Positions 7,753 through 16,134 of a DNA stretch of 32,990 nucleotides are shown in pieces (the first letter of the stretch is position 1; each line of letters begins with the position of its first letter). The translations under genes and the position numbers were made by a program. The notes beneath the pieces are model-generated. The model searched no databases. It had not been told where the DNA came from and worked only from the letters and a program-made list of their open reading frames with translations. This stretch comes from Alphaproteobacteria bacterium (GTDB taxonomy: Bacteria; Pseudomonadota; Alphaproteobacteria; CACIAM-22H2), in NCBI GenBank assembly GCA_016793045.1, contig JAEUKZ010000314.1, positions 1-32,990 of the forward strand, written 5' to 3'.

Positions 7753-8607
7753 ATGGGCCGCAACATTGCGTCTGCCATCGATTCCACGTTCGTTGCTTGT
7801 CGTGTTCGCAGATCTGCGGCTCGCATTTGTTTCGCCGTGCTCGCAGGTCTTGCGGGGCTCAGCAGTTCTGCTTTTGCACAAGGTGGGCCGATCGTGTTGG
7901 GCGAGCCGGTCGCCGGACTGGTGACGAACGAACGCGGCGACTCGTGGACCATCGACCTCCGCCAGGGCATGTTCCTGCGGGTCGAACTCGCGCGTGAGCG
8001 GACATCAAGCCTGAACGCCGAATTGTCGGTCGTGGCGGAAGGCGGGCGGATCGTGGCGACGGCGCGGGCGAATAGTGTCGGACTGGTCAGGCTGACGGCG
8101 AATTGCCTGCCGCGCAACGGCCGGTACACGATCGTGGCGCGCTCGCTGGAAGGCCGCCTCGGCGGCCGCTACCAGCTGCGCGTCGATCCGATCTTGGTGA
8201 CGGACGATCTCGGCACGGAAACCGTCGCGTGTTCGGCCACCGACGAGGCCACCGATCGGTCGCGCGGCGAATGTGGTCGCCCGTTGCTGCAGGTCGAGGC
8301 GACGCGGGGCGGGGCGGTGCGCGTGCCGCGCGGCGAGACGCGCCATATCGTGTTGCCGACCGACGGAACCGTCCGCTGGACCTGCGAGCAGCAGGCGGCG
8401 GAGGCCGAGCGCGTGTCGTGCGCCGATGGCAGCACGATCCTGCGCGTCAGCCGGCCTGCGGGTAGCCGCGCGGTCGAATGGACGTGCCTCAGCCGTCGCT
8501 TCGTCGACGAGGCGCCAGCCGATGGAGCGCCGGCGGTCGAACGGGGGCGCCTGACCCGCCTCGTCGCGCCGCGTGCGGCGCCGCCGGCAGAGCCGGCGGC
8601 GCCGTAG
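7753..8607 (+). CDS. Secreted protein with a PPC-like beta-sandwich domain
   Basis: The 284-aa product has an N-terminal signal sequence after a polar lead (hydrophobic FAVLAGLAGLSSSAFA, cleavage near residue 42). Mature residues about 48-135 (GEPVAGLVTNERGDSWTIDL, then LRVELA, LSVVAEGG, RLTANCLPRNGRYTIVARS, GGRYQLRVDP) look like a bacterial pre-peptidase C-terminal (PPC)-type beta sandwich, which is usually a non-catalytic accessory domain. The second half has repeated Cys-containing strands (VRWTCEQQ, RVSCADGS, VEWTCLSR), suggesting disulfides. The C-terminus is Ala/Pro-rich. No catalytic motif is seen, so it is probably an envelope or adhesion accessory protein. It ends 10 bp from the convergent ABC-binding-protein gene. 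Confidence 0.65.
   Translation: MGRNIASAIDSTFVACRVRRSAARICFAVLAGLAGLSSSAFAQGGPIVLGEPVAGLVTNERGDSWTIDLRQGMFLRVELARERTSSLNAELSVVAEGGRIVATARANSVGLVRLTANCLPRNGRYTIVARSLEGRLGGRYQLRVDPILVTDDLGTETVACSATDEATDRSRGECGRPLLQVEATRGGAVRVPRGETRHIVLPTDGTVRWTCEQQAAEAERVSCADGSTILRVSRPAGSRAVEWTCLSRRFVDEAPADGAPAVERGRLTRLVAPRAAPPAEPAAP
8577..8603. terminator. Perfect 12-bp hairpin between convergent genes (possible terminator)
   Basis: GGCGCCGCCGGC-AGA-GCCGGCGGCGCC forms a perfect stem with a 3-nt loop, ending four bases before the end of the secreted-protein gene and about 15 bp from the convergent gene's stop. There is no T-tract on either side. It could stop polymerase or protect 3' ends in both directions, but it also encodes an Ala/Pro tail. 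Confidence 0.35.
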
Positions 8608-8617
8608 ATGACACTAC

Positions 8618-10240
8618 TCAGCTCTTGGCAACCGTCCGGTAAAGGATCAGGTCGTTCGTCGCGCCCTGGCGGTAGTTCGCGACGGCCTGACGCATCGCCA
8701 CGGCCGCCTGCGCCTGGAACATGATGACGATCGGCGACTCGCGCTGCACGTCGCGCTGCAGCGCCTGATAGAGTTCGGCGCGCCGCGCCGCGTCCGGCTC
8801 GGTCAGCGCCGCCGTCGTGCGCTGGCTGAGTTCGGGGATGAGCCAGCTGTTGCGCCATGTCGTCGTGCTCTGCGGCGCGTCGTCGGCGTTGTTGGTGTTG
8901 TAGGCAAAGGCCTTGGCATTCGAATGCGCGTCCATGAAGTCCGGGTTCCAGTAGATCAGCATCATCTGGTGATTGCGTGCGCGATACTTCGTGATGACCT
9001 GCGCCGACGTGCCGGGAACGAGGTTGAGGCGGATATTGGCCTGCGCCATCGTCTGCTGAATCGACTGCGCGACGTCCATGAACGGCGCGGCACTGATGAC
9101 GTCCATGTCGATGCTGAGGCCGTCTTGGAGCCCCGCGCGGGCAAGGATCTCGCGCGCCCTGGCGACGTCGAGGCGGTACGGCCGGTCGGTCAGTGCGCCC
9201 GGAAAGCCGACGGGCAGGAATGCCTGGTGGACGCGCATCTGTCCACGCAGCAGCCGGTCGGCGATGCCGTCATAGTCGACCAGCCAGCGCATCGCCTCCC
9301 ACAGCGCAGGATTTCGCAGGCGCTCGTGGCGCAGGTTGACGGTGAAGAAATGAATCGTCGCCTGGGGAAACCGCTCCACCCTCAAGCCTGCGCGCTGCGC
9401 GGCGCTGGCGATCTCGTCGGGACCGAGATCGCGCGCGATGTCGATGTCGCCGCGCTCGAGCAGCAGGCGCTGGGTACCCGGTTCTGGAACATGGCGGAGA
9501 ATGACCTGGTCGAGCGCAGGGGCGCCGCGGAAGTGCCGCGGATTTGCCGCAAGCGTTACGCTCTCGCTCGGACGCACGCGGGCGATCCGGAAGGCGCCCG
9601 AACCGGCGGAATTCTGGCCGAGCCAAGCGTTGCCGAGATCGCCGTTCTGTTCGTGCGCCATCGCCTCGACCTGGTCGACGATCGCCGCCGGCCGCGCGCC
9701 GAGCGCGTTGAGGACGAACGCGGGCGAGAAGTTCTCGGTGATCGTCACCGAGACCTCGCGCGGCCCGGTCTTGCGAACCAGCTGGTCGACGTTGTTCGGC
9801 CGCCAGCCGAGTTGCGCGAGGATGAACGCAGGCGGCTTGTTGAGGCGGATGACGCGGCGGAACGAGAACTCGACATCTTCCGGTCGCACGGGATTGCCGC
9901 TCGCGAAGACCGCGCCTTCGCGCAAGGTGAAGGCGATCGTCTTGCCGTCCGCGCCCACTTGCCAGCTCGTCGCAAGGGACGGCTGCAGGCGCGTCGGATC
10001 CTCGACATCGTATTGGACGAGCCGGTCGTAGATGTTGGCGAGGATCTCGCCGCCGGTGAACTCGAACGTCTGTGCCGGGTCGAGGCTGATGATGTCATCG
10101 ATGTTCTTGGCGACGACCAGCGTCCGCGCCGGTACCTGTGCCGCCGCGTCGCGCTGCGATAGCCCCGAAACGATCATCGGAGCGCCGATGGCGCCGCCGA
10201 CGAAGATCCGCGCGACGTCGCGCCGTGACCATGATCCCAT
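8618..10240 (-). CDS. ABC transporter substrate-binding protein, family 5 (peptide/nickel type), Tat-exported
   Basis: The 540-aa product is a family 5 (DppA/OppA-like) solute-binding protein. It opens with a twin-arginine signal (WSRRDVARIFVGGA, then a hydrophobic core and AAAQ cleavage). It then shows ARTLVVAKNIDDIISLDPAQTFE, NIYDRLVQYD, LQPSLATSWQVGADGKTIAFTLREGAVFASGNPVRPEDVEFSF and LERGDIDIARDL, all family signatures. It should bind a peptide or similar ligand in the periplasm for an inner-membrane importer. No permease or ATPase gene is next to it; only an unrelated-looking DppC-type fragment lies 22 kb away at the right edge. The ATG at 10240 has AGGGAG upstream. The gene appears intact. 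Confidence 0.92.
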   Translation of the reverse strand: MGSWSRRDVARIFVGGAIGAPMIVSGLSQRDAAAQVPARTLVVAKNIDDIISLDPAQTFEFTGGEILANIYDRLVQYDVEDPTRLQPSLATSWQVGADGKTIAFTLREGAVFASGNPVRPEDVEFSFRRVIRLNKPPAFILAQLGWRPNNVDQLVRKTGPREVSVTITENFSPAFVLNALGARPAAIVDQVEAMAHEQNGDLGNAWLGQNSAGSGAFRIARVRPSESVTLAANPRHFRGAPALDQVILRHVPEPGTQRLLLERGDIDIARDLGPDEIASAAQRAGLRVERFPQATIHFFTVNLRHERLRNPALWEAMRWLVDYDGIADRLLRGQMRVHQAFLPVGFPGALTDRPYRLDVARAREILARAGLQDGLSIDMDVISAAPFMDVAQSIQQTMAQANIRLNLVPGTSAQVITKYRARNHQMMLIYWNPDFMDAHSNAKAFAYNTNNADDAPQSTTTWRNSWLIPELSQRTTAALTEPDAARRAELYQALQRDVQRESPIVIMFQAQAAVAMRQAVANYRQGATNDLILYRTVAKS

Positions 10241-10356
10241 TGTCTTGACTCCCTTCGTTCATGCCTTGGCCGGGAGTATGTGGGCGGGGACCGTACCGGT
10301 CAACGCGACGGCCGGCTGCGGCGGGTCGGCCGGTATTGGCGGCCCCGTCGCCGATC

Positions 10357-10390
10357 TTAGCGAAAAGTTAATCGCAGCCCGGAATATATT
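10357..10390 (+). promoter_or_regulatory. AT-rich promoter candidate for the PAS histidine kinase
   Basis: The 211-bp divergent gap is GC-rich apart from this stretch, which includes TTAGCG, AAAAGTTAA and a TATATT (10385-10390) that resembles a -10 element. No good -35 sits at 16-18 bp, so the promoter is only suggested. Confidence 0.3.
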
Positions 10391-10451
10391 CTGTCGAAGG
10401 GGGACGACCTCGTCGGGCGACCTCGCCCGGCGTTAGGGAAAGCGCCACGTC

Positions 10452-12056
10452 ATGCTGAACATCGACGACGCCGTTTCACCTGCCAGCGGCTTGCGGGGCT
10501 CTGAGATGTCGCGGCCCGCAATTCAGCATCTGCTCGATATCATCGAGGGCTCGTCGCAGGCGCTCGTCGTCCACCGCGGCGGGGCGCCGCTCTTCGTCAA
10601 CTCGGCGATGGCCAAGCTCGTGGGCATCGGATCACGCGAGGAGTTGCTGGCCGAGCCCTCGATCCTCCCCTTCCTCCATCCCGATGACAGAGCCATGGTC
10701 GGCACGAACGTCCGCGACCGACTCGCGGGGCGGTCGGCGCCGACCGACTACGAGTTCCGCCTGCTTGCCCGCGATGGGGGCATAATCTGGGTCGACTGCC
10801 GGGCGAGCGTCATCGAGTGGAGCGGCGGGCCGGCGGTGCTGGCCGCACTGTTCGACATCAACGCGCGCAAGGAAGCGTTGCAGGCCCAGACGCGGTCCGA
10901 AGCGCTGCTCGCTCGCGCCTTCACCGCGACGCCGGAAATGATGGCGCTGCAGTCGATGGCGGACGGCCGCTACGTCAAGGTCAACGACGCCTTCTGCCGA
11001 ATGCTCGGCCGCGCAGCGGAAGACTTGGTCGGGCGGACCCCGCGTGAGATCGGCGTATGGGCGAATGACGGCTTCGACGAGGCGTTGCGGAGCGAGCTCG
11101 CCGCCGCGCGGACGGTGCGCATGGCGGAGGCGACGATGCGCCCTGCCGACGGCGGTGCTGTCACCGTAGAGCTATCCGCGGAGATCCTGGAGCTGCAAGG
11201 CGACGCGCTGCTGCTGATGGTCGGCCGCGACGTCACGCTCCATCGGCTGCAGGAGGAGGACCTGCGGCGCAGCAAACAGGAAGCCGAGCTCGCGAACCGG
11301 ACGAAGAGCGAGTTTCTCGCGAACATGAGCCACGAGCTGCGGACACCGCTCAATGCGATCCTCGGATTCTCACAGGTGATGCGCGACGAGCTTCTCGGAC
11401 CGCTGGGAACTCCGCGCTACCGCGAATACGCCGACGATATCCATCGCAGCGGCGCCCTGCTGCTGAACATCATCAATGATGTGCTCGACCTCGCGAAGCT
11501 CGAGGCCGGCAAGGTCGAGCTGCGGGAGGAGACCTTCTCGCTGCCGGGAGCGATCCGCGAGAGTGCCAGGCTCGTGCGCGATCGTGCACGCGAGGGCGAC
11601 TTGACCCTCGACCTGCCGTTGTCCGACGGCGACCCGTGGATCGTCGGCGACGAACGCCTCATCAAGCAGGTTGTCCTCAACCTGCTCAGCAATGCCGTGA
11701 AGTTCACGCCGCCCGGCGGGCGCGTCTCGGTCCGGATCGAGGAGGGCGCATCGGGTGCGATCGTCATCCATGTCGCCGATACCGGCATCGGCATGAGCGA
11801 AGAGGACATCCCGCGCGCGCTCGCGCCGTTCGGCCAGATCGACAGTGCGTTCACGCGCCGCCATGCCGGAACCGGACTTGGCTTGCCGCTCGCCAAGTCG
11901 CTCGTCGAACTGCATGGCGGCGACCTCACGATCCGCAGCGGACCGGGCGAGGGCACCGACATCGCCGTCACGATTCCGACGCGCCGCGTAAGGTCGGCCG
12001 AGCGTGGGCCGTCGTCGCCGGCATCAGGCGGCGTGACCTCCACGGAGATGATCTGA
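10452..12056 (+). CDS. PAS-domain sensor histidine kinase (soluble, two PAS domains)
   Basis: The 534-aa product has two PAS domains (about residues 22-140 and 150-270), then a dimerisation/phosphoacceptor domain with FLANMSHELRTPLNAILGFS (His294) and a GHKL ATPase domain. ATPase motifs are intact: the N-box VVLNLLSNAVKFTP, G1 DTGIGM, F-box PFGQID, and G2 GTGLGLPLAKSL. There is no transmembrane segment, so it senses a cytosolic or PAS-bound signal (redox, ligand or light cannot be told apart from sequence). There is no receiver domain and no response-regulator gene beside it, so it is an orphan kinase. An AGGGAAAG ribosome site lies about 12 bases from the ATG, a little far. Its 3' end overlaps the convergent gene by 33 bp. 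Confidence 0.92.
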   Translation: MLNIDDAVSPASGLRGSEMSRPAIQHLLDIIEGSSQALVVHRGGAPLFVNSAMAKLVGIGSREELLAEPSILPFLHPDDRAMVGTNVRDRLAGRSAPTDYEFRLLARDGGIIWVDCRASVIEWSGGPAVLAALFDINARKEALQAQTRSEALLARAFTATPEMMALQSMADGRYVKVNDAFCRMLGRAAEDLVGRTPREIGVWANDGFDEALRSELAAARTVRMAEATMRPADGGAVTVELSAEILELQGDALLLMVGRDVTLHRLQEEDLRRSKQEAELANRTKSEFLANMSHELRTPLNAILGFSQVMRDELLGPLGTPRYREYADDIHRSGALLLNIINDVLDLAKLEAGKVELREETFSLPGAIRESARLVRDRAREGDLTLDLPLSDGDPWIVGDERLIKQVVLNLLSNAVKFTPPGGRVSVRIEEGASGAIVIHVADTGIGMSEEDIPRALAPFGQIDSAFTRRHAGTGLGLPLAKSLVELHGGDLTIRSGPGEGTDIAVTIPTRRVRSAERGPSSPASGGVTSTEMI

Positions 12057-12587
12057 CCAAGTCGTCGTCGGTGTGGCCGGCCGCGCCTTTACGACCTGGA
12101 AGATGAAGTCGTCGAGCGCCGCGCGCAGGTCGATGTCAGCGTTCATGTCCGGCGACCGCCAGAACGCGGCAACCGCCGGCGCAACCGTCTTCGTCCACAA
12201 CGGATAGAATCGGTCGAACTGACGAGCGATCGTCACCGTGTCGGCCGGAACGATCAGTCGGTCGCGGTGTCGGAGATTGTCGGTCGACAGCAGCAGATAA
12301 GTCGCCGGAATGAACGCCAGTCGGCGTTCAATTTCGACGGCGGCCGATGACCTGTGATCCGCCGCCGCTTCGCTCGGGGAATAGTGCTGAAACAGCTCGA
12401 TCAAGCGATCGAGCAGCGAGATCTTGAAGATCACGGCCGTGAGCTTGCCGGCGAGCAGCGGACTGTTGGCCGGCGCGGCCGCGCCCTGGTTGAGCTCGAT
12501 GCGCAGGGGCATGCAGATGTGTGCTTCCAGGAACCGGCGATAGGCGCGCACCTCTTCGAACAACGATCCGATGAGGAAGCTGGCCAT
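12024..12587 (-). CDS. Hypothetical helical protein (187 aa)
   Basis: The ATG at 12587 has a strong GGAGG eight bases upstream, so it is favoured over a longer frame that would begin in the AT-rich intergenic region. I do not recognise the family. The sequence looks mainly helical (SLFEEVRAYRRFLEAHICMPLRIEL, ISLLDRLIELFQHYSPSE, IARQFDRFYPLWTKTVAPAVAAFWR) and has no signal peptide or membrane span. It converges with, and overlaps by 33 bp, the orphan PAS kinase gene, so the two messages are antisense at their ends. A role as a kinase partner would be speculation. Confidence 0.65.
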   Translation of the reverse strand: MASFLIGSLFEEVRAYRRFLEAHICMPLRIELNQGAAAPANSPLLAGKLTAVIFKISLLDRLIELFQHYSPSEAAADHRSSAAVEIERRLAFIPATYLLLSTDNLRHRDRLIVPADTVTIARQFDRFYPLWTKTVAPAVAAFWRSPDMNADIDLRAALDDFIFQVVKARPATPTTTWSDHLRGGHAA

Positions 12588-12860
12588 GTGTTCGTCCTCC
12601 AATAGCGGGCGGATTGTCGCGGCGCCCGTGCAGACGAAGTTACGTCGCCGGGCGTCGCGGGCCAGTGATAAAAGGGGGACATTCCCTGGATCTTCAGTCG
12701 ATCCGACACGTCCCACGGAAATCAACGAATCATGGGCTAGATAATGCCACGTATTTACGAAGATATTTACATATCGTGAATGCCTGGGATTGCCGTCAAT
12801 CTTTTCAGTCCCGACTCTTTTCATCGTCGCGCTGCGGGCGCGTTCGCAGGAATGCCGCGA
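12588..12860. other. 273-bp intergenic region with an AT-rich island
   Basis: This stretch holds no credible gene. The part at about 12720-12780 is much AT-richer than the surroundings. It carries a perfect dyad GATAT-TTAC-ATATC (12762-12775) and a TATTTAC repeat spaced 12 bp apart (12752 and 12764). It lies upstream of the minus-strand hypothetical gene and beyond the end of the EamA gene, so it probably holds the promoter and an operator for the former. Confidence 0.4.
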
Positions 12861-13766
12861 TCAGCGGCGAGATGGGAGATTGACGAGATAGATGCCGGCG
12901 GCGATCAGCGCGACGGCGCCGAGCAGCTTCACGCCGATGGGCTCGCCGAGAACGATACCTCCGGCGACCACGCCGAAGATCGGCGTGAGGAAGGAGAACG
13001 ACGCCAGCAGCGAGGCGGGGTAGCGCGCCACGAGCCAGAACCACGTCGTATAGCTCGCAAATGCGACGATGGCGGTCTGATAGATCACGCATGCCAGAAC
13101 CAGCGGCGTTGCCGCGAAGACGCCGGCCTCCTCGGCCGCCAGCGCAGCGGCCGCCAGCATCGCGGCAGAGACGGCGAGTTGGTAGAACAGCGTTTTCTCC
13201 GCGGAGATGCGCGAGAGCTTCGTCGCCTTGATCAGCACCGTCGTCGCGCCCCAGGCGATCGCCCCGCCGAGGCACATCGCGTCGCCGATGAGCGCCCGTG
13301 GCGAGGGCAGCGACAACTCGTCGGAGAAGGCGAGGATCACCCCGGCCAATGCCGCGAACAGGCCGCACAGGCGGACGCGGTTGAGCCGATCGCCGGGAAT
13401 GAACACGTGGGCGCCGACAGCGACCACGAACGGCGCGGCGTAGACGAAGACGATCGCGCGCGATGCCGTGGTATAGGCGAGACCCCAGTAGATCAGGAGA
13501 AATTCGAGCCCGAACAGCGCACCTGCGATCAGGCCGGCGCACAGCGTTCCATCGCGTCGGAAGAGCGGGATCGCGCGCCAGTACGCCCACGCCATCAACA
13601 GGACGGCCGCCCCGAACGAGCGGATCGCAGCCTGGGTGAACGGCGTGACTCCCTGATTGGCCAGCTTGACCGAGACCTGATTGAGGCCCCAGCACATGCA
13701 CAAGACGGTCAGGACCACCATGGCGGAGCCGTCGAGCCGGCTGCGCGCGTAATCGGTTCGGTTCAT
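12861..13766 (-). CDS. EamA-domain DMT-superfamily transporter
   Basis: The 301-aa product shows about ten hydrophobic helices arranged as two EamA repeats. Repeat 1 begins SAMVVLTVLCMCWGLNQVSVKLA with SFGAAVLLMAWAYWR and the inter-helix RAIVFVYAAPFVVAVGAH. Repeat 2 begins GDAMCLGGAIAWGATTVLIK and ends LASFSFLTPIFGVVAGGIVLGEPIG, the family's best-conserved block. It sits in the inner membrane and probably exports a small metabolite such as an amino acid; the cargo is unknown. The start at 13766 lacks a clear ribosome site, and a Met 15 codons in (position 13721) is an alternative. It is not obviously in an operon. Confidence 0.9.
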   Translation of the reverse strand: MNRTDYARSRLDGSAMVVLTVLCMCWGLNQVSVKLANQGVTPFTQAAIRSFGAAVLLMAWAYWRAIPLFRRDGTLCAGLIAGALFGLEFLLIYWGLAYTTASRAIVFVYAAPFVVAVGAHVFIPGDRLNRVRLCGLFAALAGVILAFSDELSLPSPRALIGDAMCLGGAIAWGATTVLIKATKLSRISAEKTLFYQLAVSAAMLAAAALAAEEAGVFAATPLVLACVIYQTAIVAFASYTTWFWLVARYPASLLASFSFLTPIFGVVAGGIVLGEPIGVKLLGAVALIAAGIYLVNLPSRR

Positions 13767-13872
13767 TGGCGAATGGGACGTTGATCTGCCGCGACAGCCG
13801 TTGCGATTGCGATCGAACCATGGCCCGCGCGGTCTGCCAAGCCTCCTTGCCGGGCTTGCGCCGCGTCGCGAA

Positions 13873-15234
13873 CTAGGCGCCGATCGTGCCGGTGGATGCT
13901 GGCGGCAGGATCACCGTCGCCACGAGGCCGTGCGCCGACCGGTTGGCGACCGACAGGCTGCCGCCATGAGTATCGATGACGCGCCGCGCGATCGACAGGC
14001 CGAGGCCGAAGCCGCGGTTTCCCTCGACCTTGCGTGCCTGGTCGGATCGGAAGAATGGCGCGAAGACCTGATCGAGATCGGCCTCGGGAATGCCGGGCCC
14101 GTCATCGGCGACTGCAATCACGGCCGCGCCGTCGCGCCGCACCTCCAGCGAGACGATGGTGCTCGACCCGTACTTGACGCCGTTGTCGACCAGGTTGGTG
14201 ATCGCGCGGGTGAACGCGTCGGCGCGGCATCGCGCGAGCACGTGATCCGGGCCTTGGTAGAAGACGGCGTGGCCGACCGCCGCGAACTCGTCGCAGATCG
14301 ACTGCAGCACCGTGGCGAGGTCGACGGTCTCGACGATCTCCGGCGCATCCTGGTCGCGCAGGAAAGAGAGTGCCGATCCGATCATCGTGTCCATCAGCTG
14401 GATGTCGCGCAGCAGCGGCAGGCGAGTGTCCTGCGCCGGCAGGCTTTCGGCCCGCAGGCGCAGCCGCGTCAGTGGCGTGCGCAGGTCGTGGCTGACGGCG
14501 GCGAGCATGCGCGTGCGTTCTTCGATCAGGCGACCGATCCGCTCACGCATGCGGTTGAACGCGCCGGCGGCCTGTCGGATCTCGCTTGGTCCGGTCTCGT
14601 CGAGCGCAATGCCGCCATTGCCGCTGCCGAACGAGTCGGCGGCAGCCGAGAACCGACGCAGCGGCGCGACGAGCCAGCGGACCGCCCACAGCGACAGGAC
14701 CACCACCGTCAGTACTGCAGCGGCGATCGTGATCAGCGGAAGCCGTACGCGCGGCGGCGGAGGCGGGCCCGGCGCCTGGCGCAACTCGACCAGATAGCTC
14801 GTGCCGTCGGCGAGCATGGCGGCGAGGCGCAGCGGCGTGTCGGGCGACGGGCGGGTGAGGAGCCTGACCTGCACGGCGTCGCCGAGTTCCGCCGCGAAGC
14901 GGGCAAATGAAGGATCGCCCGACTGGGCGGTGCCCGCGGGCAGTGCGTGAGCTTCCATCGGGGCGATCGCGACGCCGGGCAATGCCAGCGTCACGGTGCG
15001 CAGCAGCCCGTCGCGACGCGCCGGCGGCTCGGCGGCCAGCAACTGGAGGACGACGGCCAGGCGTGCCGTCGACCCGCCCGGCGGGCCAGGCGGGCCGGGC
15101 GGTTCGAAGCCCGGGCTCAGCAGAATGAAGATCGCCGAAACCACCACGTTCGCGAGCAGCAGCGACCCGGCGACCAGCAGCGCGAGCTGGCCGCCGATAC
15201 CGCGCGGCATGATGCGCGCGAAGAATGCCTTCAT
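13873..15234 (-). CDS. Two-component sensor histidine kinase (HAMP, EnvZ-like architecture)
   Basis: The 453-aa product has TM1 (about residues 17-40), a periplasmic sensor region of roughly 125 residues that starts with a Pro/Gly-rich stretch (FEPPGPPGPPGG), TM2 (about 166-188), a HAMP linker, the phosphoacceptor AAVSHDLRTPLTRLRLRAE (His249), and a GHKL ATPase domain with NLVDNGVKYG (N-box), DDGPGIP (G1) and FGLGLSIARR (G2). This is a complete EnvZ-type kinase/phosphatase. Its ATG overlaps the regulator's TGA (ATGA at 15231-15234), so translation is coupled. The trigger is unknown; the Pro/Gly segment just outside the membrane is unusual. The start at 15234 is preferred over a much longer frame that runs into the regulator gene. 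Confidence 0.95.
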   Translation of the reverse strand: MKAFFARIMPRGIGGQLALLVAGSLLLANVVVSAIFILLSPGFEPPGPPGPPGGSTARLAVVLQLLAAEPPARRDGLLRTVTLALPGVAIAPMEAHALPAGTAQSGDPSFARFAAELGDAVQVRLLTRPSPDTPLRLAAMLADGTSYLVELRQAPGPPPPPRVRLPLITIAAAVLTVVVLSLWAVRWLVAPLRRFSAAADSFGSGNGGIALDETGPSEIRQAAGAFNRMRERIGRLIEERTRMLAAVSHDLRTPLTRLRLRAESLPAQDTRLPLLRDIQLMDTMIGSALSFLRDQDAPEIVETVDLATVLQSICDEFAAVGHAVFYQGPDHVLARCRADAFTRAITNLVDNGVKYGSSTIVSLEVRRDGAAVIAVADDGPGIPEADLDQVFAPFFRSDQARKVEGNRGFGLGLSIARRVIDTHGGSLSVANRSAHGLVATVILPPASTGTIGA

Positions 15235-15965
15235 CCCGCGCGCACCTCCGGTGTGAACACGTAGCCGCCGAGGCGCACGGTCTTGATGAACTGCGGATCG
15301 CGGGCATCGGCTTCGATCTTCTGGCGGATGCGGCTGACGAGGACGTCGATGCTGCGGTCGAATGGTGCCGCGCTGCGGCCCTGCGTGAAGTCGAGGAGCT
15401 GGTCGCGGCTCAACACGCGGCGCGGGTGCTGGCACAATGTGAGCAGGAGATCGAACTCGGCGCCGGTGAGTCCGATGCGCACGCCGGCCGGATCGTGGAG
15501 CTGGCGCAGCCCGGAATGGATCCGCCAGCCGTCGAAGGTCAGAACCTGCGCCCGCGGTTCGCCGGCCGGCCGTGCCTGATCGCCTCCGTTGCCGTTGCCG
15601 ACCCGCCGCAGGACCGCCCGGATGCGCGCGAGCAGTTCGCGCGGGCTGAACGGCTTGGTGAGGTAGTCGTCGGCGCCCATTTCCAGGCCGACGATGCGGT
15701 CGATTTCATCGCCGCGCGCCGTGAGCATGATGATCGGCAGGTGCGAGTTCGCGCGGAGGCGTCGGCAGATGCTGAAGCCATCCTCGCCGGGCAGCATGAT
15801 GTCGAGGACGACGACGTCGACGACATGGTCCTGCAGTGTGTGATCGGCACCCTTGCCGTCGCCGGCGGCGAGAACGCGAAATCCGTTCTCGACCAGAAAT
15901 CGCGACAGCATCCGGCTGATTTCGGCGTCGTCTTCGACGAGCAATACCTGGGGCATACGGCTCAT
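15231..15965 (-). CDS. OmpR/PhoB-type response regulator
   Basis: The 244-aa product has an intact receiver domain (VLLVEDDAEISRML; phosphoacceptor Asp55 in VVVLDIMLPGEDG; conserved Thr in IIMLTARGD; Lys in YLTKPFSPREL) and a C-terminal winged helix (LTGAEFDLLLTLCQHPRRVLSRDQLLDFTQG, then RSIDVLVSRIRQKIE and FIKTVRLGGYVF). It is a DNA-binding transcription factor phosphorylated by the kinase encoded immediately downstream with an ATGA overlap. A Met three codons in is an alternative start. The gene is divergent from a small exported-protein gene 169 bp away, a likely target, and the gap holds an imperfect inverted repeat. Confidence 0.96.
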   Translation of the reverse strand: MSRMPQVLLVEDDAEISRMLSRFLVENGFRVLAAGDGKGADHTLQDHVVDVVVLDIMLPGEDGFSICRRLRANSHLPIIMLTARGDEIDRIVGLEMGADDYLTKPFSPRELLARIRAVLRRVGNGNGGDQARPAGEPRAQVLTFDGWRIHSGLRQLHDPAGVRIGLTGAEFDLLLTLCQHPRRVLSRDQLLDFTQGRSAAPFDRSIDVLVSRIRQKIEADARDPQFIKTVRLGGYVFTPEVRAG

Positions 15966-16015
15966 CGGATGCTCTTACCACCCCGTCTTCGGGCGGCGGC
16001 AGGGAGTTTTGTATC

Positions 16016-16064
16016 GGAATGTTTCTGCCGTCCGCGCTGCGGCAACGGCGCGAAACATCATTCC
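16016..16064. promoter_or_regulatory. Imperfect inverted repeat between the two-component operon and the small exported gene
   Basis: GGAATGTTTC (16016-16025) is mirrored by GAAACATCATTCC (16052-16064) apart from a 3-base insertion. OmpR-type regulators usually bind direct repeats, so this may instead serve another factor or form a leader hairpin. It is a candidate site only. Confidence 0.25.
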
Positions 16065-16134
16065 TCCGCGCGGACATACCGGGGCAATGCGGGGCGGCGA
16101 TCCTGACCGCGGTCCATTGCCACAGGAGAATGGA

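Noticed and set aside
13801-14910. A 369-codon plus-strand frame opposite the sensor kinase
   Set aside because: It is Arg-rich and without motifs; the minus strand carries an intact kinase in operon with its regulator.
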